Shown here: positions 22,833 through 33,400 of the stretch, one piece after another
How positions within the stretch are numbered: position 1 is the stretch's first letter
How the letters are laid out: every line of letters starts with the position of its first letter
Assembly: GCF_964275005.1 (NCBI RefSeq)
Contig: NC_092688.1
Span: 19,624,403-19,688,402, forward strand
Direction of reading: 5' to 3'
Source: Diadema setosum
Lineage: Eukaryota > Echinodermata > Echinoidea > Diadematoida > Diadematidae
Length of the DNA: 64,000 nucleotides
The notes under the pieces: model-generated
Seen by the model: only the letters and a program-made list of their open reading frames with translations
Databases searched by the model: none
What the model was told of the DNA's origin: nothing
Translations under genes and position numbers: made by a program

Positions 22833-23076
22833 CAGGGCTCAACATTAGCCATGGTCGGGTACGCGTGGTCGAGGGTCACCAAAAAAAAAAAGAAAAATAT
22901 CATGACGGGCCACCAAATTTCCAAAAGAGGTATATTTGATGGCCCGATCGGGCAACTATGATATTCAGAATGATTTTTCATATTTTTTCATTATATCGGA
23001 CACCTCAAGTTACAATTCAATGATTTTGTGGCCTGAACGGGCCATCGGGGGAAAAAAAAGTTAATGTCGAGCCCAG
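22833..23076. mobile_element. hAT-like MITE, diverged ends
   Basis: The left end CAGGGCTCAACATTA and right end TTAATGTCGAGCCCAG are inverted matches. CAGGGCTC-type termini are common in non-autonomous hAT elements. Inside are GGGCCACCA and GGCCCGA motifs and A-runs. No clear 8-bp target duplication. Confidence 0.55.
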
Positions 23077-24122
23077 AAAAGGCCCTATAAGAGCCATTAG
23101 TACAGACGAAAAAAAAAAATCAAGCACATTATGTTTATTTCACATTTGTTTCAACTATCAATGTCTTAATGGAGTTTATTTTGCCTTTTTCACTTGGGCA
23201 ATATTCAATTGCAAAAGATCATTTCACGATTATCATGAATGTAATATGTATTGTGGCCTTCTGTCTGTATTAGATACACCCACTCGAAGAAGCTGTATGC
23301 CATATCTGTCGTGTCCTCGGGAATGTTATAGTTCCAAAACAAGTTTTTGATGATTTCAGACACTAGGTTTGTGAGAAATGTCACTATAGTTGTTGAAATG
23401 ATATTCGGTAATGGGTTGACATTTGACTTTTTTTTTTTCATTCTTGCTATGATATATAAGATAAGCACATGCACGATGAAATGGACTCTTATCGCAAGTC
23501 GTGTATCTGATATCCCCTTTTCTTGTTGTCATAAATTATACATTGCATAATCTATGTTATTTCACTTGGAGAACTAGAAGCAGAAATAAAATCAATTAAA
23601 TTGAAATTTTGTGACAGACGATTTCTGATCTATAATAATGTTTCAGGTAGGCCCACATCTGTCCAGCATTATGTTTGGGCCTAAGCGCCAACAGGTAAGC
23701 AGCAAGACATGACGTATTATCATAGCTTTTGATGCTTCAAAACGTCTATTTCACACAAAGCAGAAGCTGCACCCATTGCGTGTAACCGATGTTTATTCTC
23801 GGTGGCACATGGCAACTCCTATATAAACAGTATAGTGTACAGTTGGATTGTGGAGGAATACTCACGAAAGAATGCTGCTCTGAATCTTGTCGAATGTTCG
23901 ACAATTTATTGATCCAGCTTTAGGGATGAATTACTTTATTATGGAGACACACGACCTATGGGAGACAATAATTTGTCTCTTAACGTTTTCAACTACGGGT
24001 ATACTGAGTGAGTGCATGTATAGCCCATTCAAGTACATTCTCTATGCTACCACTGCTTATCTATACACAAGGTCTCCTTAAATCTGGATCCAGAGTTAGA
24101 TATTGATAGATATACACACAAT

Positions 24123-24155
<33 letters not shown>

Positions 24156-24871
24156 CATATATTATATATATTATATATATATATATATGTTATATACATA
24201 TTATATAATATATATGTTATATACATGTATATATATATATTGATAAATGGGACAACATTGGGAAATTACATTAAATCGTCATGAGAACCATTCGATTTAT
24301 GAAACATACTTATGACATATTCAGTTTTAATCGTCGATCAGAGTTACAAACTCTCAAGAGAGGATATTTGTTATAATTATTATTAACACTATTTGTTTAT
24401 TTGTTTATTTACTTATTTATCTATATAAGGAATGCATACGGTCTAACCACTTGGCCACCACTTCTTCCTTTTTTTTTTAACCCTAGAAGTGGCACCAGAA
24501 AAAATGTGGTTAAGGTTTTTTTTTTTGTTGTTGTGAAGCCAGTCAACCCCGAAAGTTGTACTAGAAAATTGCCGCTGAAGGCCTGTTTTGCTCTTCTTTT
24601 GTTTTTGCTTGTCAGTTGATTATTGTTATTTGTTTATTTTTTGCTTTATTAGCTGATGAAAACCCGGAAGTGGCACCAGAAGAAAATAGCACTGAAGGCC
24701 ATTTTTTATTTTTTATTTTTTTTTAATGTTTGTTTGTTTGTGTGTGTGTGTGTGTGTATGTGTGTGTGTGTGTGTGTGTGTGTTCTGGCTTGTCAGCTGA
24801 TGAAACCAGGAAGTGGCAGCAGAAATAATTATGATGTACTGTCCCCCACCCGATCGGCTGCATTCCAGGTT
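23077..24871. other. Intergenic, microsatellites and a diverged short tandem repeat
   Basis: No gene supported. (CA)n then (TA)n at about 24118-24240. A unit containing GAAGTGGCACCAGAA and CTGAAGGCC recurs about four times between 24480 and 24830 at irregular spacing, interrupted by T-runs and a (TG)n run at 24739-24782. Confidence 0.6.
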
Positions 24872-25071
24872 CAGGGTCCCGTTGCATAGAACTTTTTTCG
24901 CAACCTTAAAAAATTCAGGTTGGGATTTGCCCAACCTGAATTTTTTAAGGTTGCTAATCTAAGAATGTAAAATCCGTTGCATAAAAACTCTGGTTGGGAG
25001 CTTCCAACCGGAATTTTGTGATTTCAACCGGAAAAAAAAATCCGGTTGGAGTTTTATGCAACGGGCCCCTG
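24872..25071. mobile_element. 200-bp inverted-repeat MITE
   Basis: Ends CAGGGTCCCGTTGCATAGAA and TTTTATGCAACGGGCCCCTG are inverted matches. Inside, AACCTTAAAAAATTCAGGTT pairs with the complementary stretch at about 24940-24954, and a second hairpin follows near 25000-25050. The termini resemble the elements at 41013-41185 and 58245-58407. Confidence 0.75.
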
Positions 25072-25075
25072 GGAT

Positions 25076-26369
25076 CAGTGGCGTATCTAGGGGGGGCAAG
25101 GGGGCACGTGCCCCGGGCGCCACTCCTTGGGGGAGCAAAAAACGAAAAAAAAAAAAAAAGAGGAAGAAGAAAAAAAAAGAAAAAAAAACGAAGAAGAAGA
25201 AGAAGAATGAAAAGAAAAAGAAGAAGAAGAAGAAAAAAAAAAAAAACTCGCCCGGAAGGAGGGGGGGGGGGGGGGGAGGGGAGGGAGAATGGTGGGGGGG
25301 GGGGGGGGCAGAAAACCAAATCAAACAAGATAAAAACAAAACATGATGATGACGCGGACAAAATGACAATGTTTATTAATTGTGTTCAAACAAGAATTCC
25401 ATGTTCTGTAAGCTGAAATACAAACATTTTCGGCTCGCTCGCTACGCTCGCTCGCCAAAATTTATATTAAAAAGAAAGTAAAAACAAAACGTGATGATGA
25501 CGCGGACAAAATGACAATGTCTATTGTGTTCACACATGTCATTTTATATTTAGCAGGAAAAATGTTACACGGAGCAGCGACTGCAATTTCATTCGTTCTG
25601 AAGCGATCGCCGATTGGATCAAAAGAGGACGCCAACGGTTTCGAACATACGGGGGGGGGGGCAAAAAAAATCAAAAAAGATAAGAACAAAATGTAATGAT
25701 GACGCGAAAATATACAAATTTCGGCTCACTCGCTCGTACTAATTTAGAGTATTTTTTCAAGTACTCAGTTTGTTGGTATAAATTGTTATCTATAAGGTCG
25801 TCACTGTATCTTGATTAGAATTGTAAGATTTAACAAGCAAAAAATAAGAATTCCATGTTTTGTAAGCTGAAATACAAAAAAATTTTCGGCTCGCTCGCTG
25901 CGCTCGCTCTCCAAAATTCATCTAAAAAAAAAAAAAAGAGATAAGAACAAAACGTGACGATGACGCGGAAATATACAAATTTCGGCTCACTCGCGCGCAC
26001 TAATTTAGAGTATCTTTTAAAGTCCTCAGTTTGTTGGTATAAATCGTTATCTATAAAGCCGTCACTATCAGTCTTGATTAGAATTGTAAGATTTGATAAG
26101 CAAAAAAAATGACAAAAATTCTATGTTTTGTAAGCTGAAATACAAAAATTTTCGGCTCGCTCGCTGCGCTCGCTCGTCAAAATTTATCAAGATTCATTAC
26201 ATTTAAATCACCCTCAAAAAGACCCCTTTTAAGTGCTTGAAAAAGCATATCATGTGGACTTTGTTTAAAGTCCCTACCGGGATGGGGTTGGGGTTGAACA
26301 CATTTTCAGAAATTAGGGGCGCAATTTTCGCGCTTGCCCCGGGTGCTGTTTTCCCTAGATACGCCACTG
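25076..26369. mobile_element. hAT-type non-autonomous element with 8-bp target duplication
   Basis: Inverted ends CAGTGGCGTATCTAGGG and CCCTAGATACGCCACTG are flanked by the identical octamer CCTGGGAT (25068-25075 and 26370-26377). An 8-bp duplication and CAGTGG start are hallmarks of hAT. It contains no transposase. The inside has A- and G-rich tracts (25145-25315) and three copies of a block with GTAAGCTGAAATACAAA followed by TTTTCGGCTCGCTCGCT near 25408, 25860 and 26130; the last two are about 269 bases apart. Confidence 0.9.
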
Positions 26370-27199
26370 CCTGGGATAGCATTTTCGTGATCAGTGGCAA
26401 AATTATTTTGGCAGGCAAAAAAAGAAGACAAACAATTGCCCGAAGACATTGCGAAGGTTCACATTCATTTTACACTGTACCATCTTGTGTCAATTTCGGG
26501 ACAATGGTGAGACGCCATCCTTACCAAAATATGGTGCTGTGTGTTTATGATATAAGTCGTGATCACAGAAATACCACAATATTATACAAAATCATGATCA
26601 GTTTCGTGAACACTATTTTTAATCGTGTAGTGAAAAAAAAAAAAAAGAAAAAAAGGTGTATGTACATAGTGTCATCATTGCATCAGTGCTGTTAGTATGG
26701 TCACAGTGCAACGTGTATTACACTCCGTGATATCGTAGATCGTGTCGAGAATCGAGTAATGAGTGGGGATGGTGGAGGGCTCTATGGTACGACGCACTCG
26801 TACGCGCGTGCTATACACGTAATAGCAGAGAGAATGACTGACTGCTTACGCGCCCCCCCGGCCCCCTCCCTAAATACGGCCGTTCAACTTCGCGCGCGCA
26901 TCTAGGTACCAAACGAAGTATATGTACCACAGTAGTGTGCATGATGAGTAGTGTATGTATCTGAATGCATATTTTCCCGTAATGTTTCGATCTATATCTT
27001 CGATATATTCAGTGGACTGCAGAAAGCAAGTGGTGCATGGTGGTAGGAGAAATTCTGAATTTGACGTGTCTCCTGGCAATCAAGGTAAGCTAGCTAGGTG
27101 GTAAATTAACCGCATAATCTGATATGTTCTATGATAAGCGAAATTACTGCTGTACCATTAGAAATTTGTATTTGTTCTGAAATACTTGACTGAAATCGC

Positions 27200-27320
27200 G
27201 ACACTGATTAGTCGCGACTTTCTGCCCTCGCCTCGTCCTCGGCCTCTCGCGTGCTGTGGTTGTGGACGACGTGGATCTGTGGCTGTTTGATTTTCGCGCC
27301 TTTGAGTGCATTGTACATCA
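27200..27320 (+). promoter_or_regulatory. Candidate SLF1 promoter region with an E2F-like site
   Basis: A locally CpG-rich stretch with TTTTCGCGCC at about 27289-27298, a match to the E2F consensus often found upstream of DNA repair and S-phase genes. The first coding exon of SLF1 starts just after an acceptor at 30380, so an upstream non-coding exon must exist. A donor at 27085 (ATCAAG/GTAAGC) is another candidate end of that exon. Inference. Confidence 0.25.
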
Positions 27321-27479
27321 CACTGTATTGGGAGTTATTGAAAATATTTGCACTTTCGTGTGCAGTGTCAGTGCAGCAGGCCGCAGAATATAGACTATTA
27401 ACAGTTAAAGAGTGAAAACTCTTAGCAACTTGTGCAAATCTATGCTGAGGTTCTAGACTCTATACATGACCAGACACCA

Positions 27480-29670
27480 TGGACACGGCGGACAGTGGGC
27501 CAGAGTCTCAGAGAGATACCAAAGTGCGCCAAAAGTCATTTTGGGCACTTTGGATTTTTTAATTTTTGACATGCGCTCTTGAGAGGAAAGCAATTCATAA
27601 GCCAATTGAATATTTCATTAAAATATTTAAATCAGATATGTAACATGTTAAAGGTTACATAAAGGGGTACCGGTATATCTCGTACCTGAAGTAGCAAAAT
27701 ACAACATTTTATTTCCAGAGTTTCAAAGCAAATTGTAACCTCTTTAATAAATACCGGTAGTCCCCAGTAATTTCAAAGTGTTCGTTTTTGGGTTGAGATA
27801 TCAACCTTCTCCCACATACATATGTAACTGTTACATGTATTTCTCAGAGTTTATTTTACATTATGAATGCCGTAAAAATCCAAAGAAACTTAATCTTCAT
27901 GAATATTTTATGGTAAATATCCTTGAAAAGAGGCTAGGCCTAATTATTTGTCTTTTTAATATATCCAAATGAAAAGTTTAACGTTAGATTTCCACGGATT
28001 TCCAACTCAATTCTATTACCACCACATTCCCCGTCCCTGATGTCTCAGCTTTAAGCCGATACCAGATTTGGCTGCCGCCTTTTGCCACTTTTTGTGTTAG
28101 AGCCAATTTTCCGTGGCACATTACGTCTATTTTGGACCTGGCAGCCGCTTAGCCTTAGGAATGCTGTTATCATACGGCGCCGCATGAGGGCGGCATTATT
28201 ATTATTTTTTTTTTTTTCTTGCACATTAAAGGCCCAGAAACGTGATTAACACTGAATAAGAGGTAAACAGAGTTATAAAATACATGTAACGAGTTATAGG
28301 GCTAGTTCTGGCACCTAAAAGACCCCTCTTCCAAAGATAAAAGAATACATTGTCTAGAACTGTGCACATATTAGGCCTAGCCAATATAGCCATATTGTCC
28401 ATATTGTCATAGCCACTAACTGTACTGTATTAAACAAGATATTCCCTCTGCGATACATACTGTATGGACACCTAAACACTTCTATCCTACTCTTGACATA
28501 TGCAGATAGAACGTTATACGTCAAAACACTAGATTTTATACTCGTCGGTTACTCTTTGGAAGCAAAGTCTGTTGCTTTCCGGCCACTCACCAAATTGTAT
28601 CGGATCGCAGTCTGATGTGATTGGCGATTGTGTCGGTCGACTAACAGGTCAGTGTCAGACATTGTGTTGCTTGCGTGATCCTCATCGGACGACCTTGCCT
28701 CATCGGATCATGCCCGACCTGTCTAACATTGACCTGATAGGCGACTAACACAAGTCGGATTCATCAGACTGTGATCCCATATACTTAGGTGGGTTAATTC
28801 TGCCAGAGGCAAAAAAAAAAAAAAAATTGCTTGAGACGACTGACTGATGAGACAAAAAAAAAATCCTTGCAGAACGGGGATGAATTTATAATTTCACATG
28901 ATAGTGATTCCGATAGATATTTCATTTAAAAAAAATCTTTTATTATAGCTTTTTCAAGTAAACTTTCATACACGGCAGACTCATTCTTAGTTGCCAAGTC
29001 ATAACCTTTCATTTTCCTGACTACTGACTTCACAATTTGTTATCTTTCCAGTAAAATTAGACAAAATGGTTTTTCGAGTGTGGCGCTTGTATGAATTGAT
29101 ATGGCATAGGCCTAAGGTTATAAAGTAGAGAGATTGATTTTATATCACACATTTATGTCCTGCTAGAATAGAGTGAAGAAATTCACACAAAAGTATACAC
29201 AGCGTACATCATAAACTTATATTCTCACTAATTTACACAGACAACAGTATTATTTTGCAGTACGTGTGTATAATATGGAACTTCCAGCATGAATTTGATT
29301 CTTTTAACAAAACCTGAATGTTTATACACTTTATGTGACATAATATGTAGTCATCTTGTATTCAATGGTAGTAGATAAGCAGTGCCAGTGAGTGTGAAAA
29401 GATAAATCAACCCCATTTCAAATTAATCTTCTAAGAAAAAAAAAACAACAACCTAAGATTTGCATTGCTTTATTCATTTACAGACAGATTCTTGGTAGCC
29501 AATGAAAAATCAGCATCACAGTGACGTCATATGAGTTTGAAATTATGTTCAATCAATTCTACGCCCCAAATTACTCTTAGACACCAAATTTGGGTAAAAA
29601 GAAACCACGGAATGTAATTCTGGCGCACTTTGAGCTCATTCTGGCCCACTGTGCGGCGGTGTCATGGGAT
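27480..29670. mobile_element. 2.2-kb inverted-repeat element upstream of SLF1
   Basis: The left segment CCATGGACACGGCGGACAGT then GGGCCAGA, with CAAAGTGCGCCA further in, is matched in inverse order at the right end (TGGCGCACTTTG at about 29620, then CTGGCCCACTGTGCGGCG and GTGTCATGG). The core CAGTGGGCCAGA and inner CAAAGTGCGCCA blocks are shared by both ends. It has no coding capacity. A smaller inverted repeat (28602-28777) is nested inside. The superfamily is uncertain; the CAGTG start would fit hAT. Confidence 0.6.
28602..28777. mobile_element. 176-bp imperfect inverted repeat, nested
   Basis: GGATCGCAGTCTGATG at the left pairs with CATCAGACTGTGATCC at the right. Inner matches (GACTAACAGGTCAGTGT against its diverged complement) continue toward the centre. 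It lies within the 27480-29670 element. Confidence 0.65.
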
Positions 29671-30209
29671 AGCGGATCAGCTCCAGCGACATTGCTTCCA
29701 TGAAAAAATACGCTCACTCAGACACGCTCAGACAAACATAGACCTACTAACTACACACACGAACATAAAAACATAAAACTAACGTTAGAGTTAGATCTCT
29801 AACTAGCTAACCATTCTATATTAGTAGTGGTTAGAGGTCTCTAACGTAACATGTTAGGTTTTGATTGATAAACCCTATCGCCTAACTGGGCGGGCTGGGT
29901 TAGGGTCCCGTGAATGAGATGACTGGGGTCAGCGAATGCAGAAATCTACTGTGCTGAGCTTTGAATCTTGATCGCTATGTAGGCCTACAAGTTCATACGG
30001 GTTTTATAGCAAAACAAGCATAAACTGAATCACATAAAAGTTGAATAATACTGGATATTATATAGAGGTCTTCGCGTTTTTCCAACAGAAAGAAAATGTA
30101 TGGTGATAGAATAGACTCTTAACTTTTTATCAAACCCAATTTTCTTGGCATTATAAAACATAGAAACATGGATTTAGGCCACAAAAGTGGGCATTCTTGT
30201 CTTCATCTT

Positions 30210-30278
30210 GGGAACCTGGTATACCAGGTTCCCGTATATCAGTTGCTCCCACGGGAACCTGGTATACCAGGTTCCCGT
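30210..30278. repeat. Two perfect palindromes, 24 and 28 bp
   Basis: GGGAACCTGGTA and its exact complement form a 24-bp palindrome at 30210-30233. ACGGGAACCTGGTA and its complement form a 28-bp palindrome at 30251-30278. They share the same core, are separated by 17 bases, and lie 102 bases before the acceptor of the first SLF1 coding exon. A half copy (GGAACGGG) follows at 30281. Confidence 0.9.
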
Positions 30279-30421
30279 AAGGAACGGGTTAAACTGCTAC
30301 TAACTGCTAATACTACTAGTAGGTCCTAGTAGTACATTGTACAGTGTTTTCCTAACAACTTTATCAATGTTCTCTTTCAGAAATGTTCTGTAGCTGAGGT
30401 GTGACAGGTGTTGCTGACACA

Positions 30422-33400
30422 ATGAGTCAGACCTCGAGGAGGGCAGGCAGTAGACGCCGGCGTGAGTTCCTTCTCACTGGGTTTACAGAGGAACAGAGAC
30501 GGGATTGCTGTGCCAAGGTTGTGGCGCTTGGAGGCTATTACCATGAAGGAACGGTTAGTCCGGATTCAGCAGAACTTTTACAATTTACCTTGGAAAAGAG
30601 GAAAGAAAACTGAATTTCACTAGAGGTTACAGTGCCAGAATGGGCCAGGGGGAACAGTACATCGACTTAGTGATATGATGCCCATGATAGGTTCATTTAT
30701 GCGGTGATTATTTATATATGGATCATTAACTTGAATACAGTCCAACATTACATGCTAATTCTGAATGTGCATAGAACACATCCAGTGTATGATTATTCCC
30801 CTGGATATTTAGTGGTGCCACTGTGTTTGATTTCTGTCAGATGGATGTTTCAGCTATCCTCCATCAAGCAAAGAAAGAAAGAAAAAAAACCCCAAAGAAA
30901 CAGGAAAGAAAATCTACATGTTGTCTCTTGCCTTCAAAAAAAATTGTGATTTGAAACTACCTGATGATCCTTGAATATTTGCCTTGCTGTGCATATGATG
31001 ATAAGTACTAGTATTAAGATACATTTTGACTTACATGTACAATGATACAGTCAGACCTGTCTTCAACTGCTCAAAGGAAGCACAAAAGGTGGTCATAGTA
31101 AACAGTTTGACATTGTAGACAGCTTTGATGTGGCAGCCATTTTGACTGATATTTTAGTGTCCCATATAATGTTCACCACAATACTACATGTTGCATTGCA
31201 TCTAACAAAGTCATCCGTAGAATATAGAAGTTAATCACCATGCCCCTGTTAATCATCACCTGATGGATTTACACATGTACATTGTAACAGCTATCATAAT
31301 TCTGTCCCGATTCAGAATTTTGCTCTATCAGGCCATCAGATAGATACATTTCAGTTCTGTGTGATTTTTTTACAGGCCTATGTGAAAAGTTGCACCCACA
31401 TCATTTGTGACAAGCCAATGAGGAGTGAAAAATTCCTCAGTGGATGTGCCTCAGGTAAGAAAATATATGATTTATTGAGTTGTCAAATGCCAGAATATGT
31501 ATGATGAATACCTTGACAGCTGTTATCCAGTCCCACAAGCCAGCAACAAAAATTAATTTCTAGAAAAACATTGCCAATTTGCAGAAAATGTTAGAACTGC
31601 AGCCTGTTTATTTTTCTTCAGGAAAATGGATTTTAAAACCATCATACATCAGGAGCAGTGCAGATCAAGGTTACTGGGAGGATGAACTCGACCATGAATG
31701 GTGTGCGGAGGACCGTGCACATACCGATGTTTCAGCGGATATCCTGGCAGCACCGCGGCGATGGAGAAAAGCGTTATCCTCCTCTGGGGGTGGCGCTTTC
31801 CATGGATGGAAGGTGCTCCTTCACTTTGGAACCAGTAGAAGGAAATCAGATGTCTACAAGCGGTAAGTGATCCATATGTAATGTATCGGTAAGATGGTAG
31901 CGTATGAAATAGATACATTAATTCACTTTGTGTAAGATGCTGTCCCACAAACCCACAAACATACTGTATAAGCCAAATATTTTGTGAGGTTTTTATTTTT
32001 CGCAAATTTCGCGAGTCGGATGTTTTTTGCAAAATTAAAAACACACGAAAATATTGACTTTGATCCCGTTCAGTACAGGATTCCACGATCGCAAATTTAA
32101 CCACTCACATAATCGTCGGGAATTCCTGATTCGTGAAAATTTAGACTCGCGAAATATAAACAGTATATACAGTACAGTAACCATAACATTAATCTTCACA
32201 TCGAACTAAACCTAAAACCCTATCACAACCCTAACCTTAACCCTAAGTCCTTGGAGAAAATAAGGCCAGAGCAATTGTCGCAGGAGCAAATGTCATGTCA
32301 CACAGTCTAATACCATATCTATGTCCCACAAAGCTCTGAATCTAACAGTGGTGATCTTGTAAAATGAAGACATTATTCAATCTTGCCTCATTTTACTCTT
32401 CCCAGAATTCTCCTGGCTGGTGGGGCACAGAGTGTTATGCCAAGGCTCCCAACTACCCGTGTCGCCAGTCTGGCCTCTCGGCTGACTCATGTTTTCGCTG
32501 ACCGTAGTCTGAAGGGCGATGTCAAAGTTTTGAAGGAGGAGGGGGTTCCCTGTCTAGCACCAGAGTTTATCGGGGAACACCTCTTTCAGGTGAGGTGCAA
32601 ATTAGATTCGTCAAAACACAGGCAGAATTTGATTTCAAACATGCATTCCTGTTATAGCAAACACAGTTATATAACGAAATTCCTCTTGCAGTGAAGTAAA
32701 TATTTAGATGTAAAAATTATTATTAATATATCATTTTAAAAATAAATCCTTTATTTGTTTGGATATTACAAAATTATAATGAAATGGGTCCCACCTTTTA
32801 TTAGGACCACTTTGATATTCTTTTTTATATCTCAGCTATTTTGAAAACCGATTTTCATGAGATAAACTTGATTTCCTCAGAATTGTATGCTGTATTATAT
32901 TTTGTATTTCAGTAATTTCTACTTGTCCCATAAAAAGTCAAGAGCTGAACCCTCATCTCAAGCATAACTATACCATCCCCTGAAGATATGTAGGTGTATG
33001 TGTACAGATATTTTTCAAATTTCTGGGGCCACTTCCCATGTACTTAGTAATGTGAAATGAAAGAGTGAATGATAATTCACTAACACTATGGTAAGTACTG
33101 ATAGATGGAAATGAATTGATACAAAGAAAGGAGTGTCATTGTGACAGGAGGAAGGAGTGGCACACAGATTTCCTCTTCGTCAGGTGATGTATGATGAGCA
33201 AGCAATGCGGGATACTGATACTGATACTTTCTTCCCCTGCCCCTAGGTGGAGCCATGCATGGCAAAGTTTGGACTCTGGGAGGCAGCAGAGACGCCCTCA
33301 CAGATTGGTAGCTGCCAGGACATCCTCCTGTCCAGCGTGCGGAAGCAGACATCTGCAGGTGAGCAGACATCAAACAGTCCGTATGCCTCTGTCCGAACCC

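Larger units (their letters stand above)
30422..33358 (+). other. SLF1: SLF1 exons 1-5, tandem BRCT region
   Basis: Start ATG at 30422; the exon's acceptor is at 30379-30380 (GTTCTCTTTCAG). The encoded N-terminus (FLLTGFTEEQRRDCCAKVVA) begins BRCT 1 directly. Introns 1-4 break BRCT 1 after GGYYHEGT and after GCASG, and BRCT 2 after SDVYK and after GEHLF. Exon 5 ends after KQTSA, where the poorly conserved middle of the protein begins. In the vertebrate protein the BRCT pair reads phosphorylated RAD18. Confidence 0.85.

Noticed and set aside
24954-25416. Overlapping frames rich in Lys/Arg or Phe/Pro
   Set aside because: They come from A-, G- and AAG-rich tracts inside the hAT element.
32216-32250. 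Telomere-like CCCTAA motifs
   Set aside because: Only a few irregular units, part of a dispersed repeat rather than an interstitial telomere.
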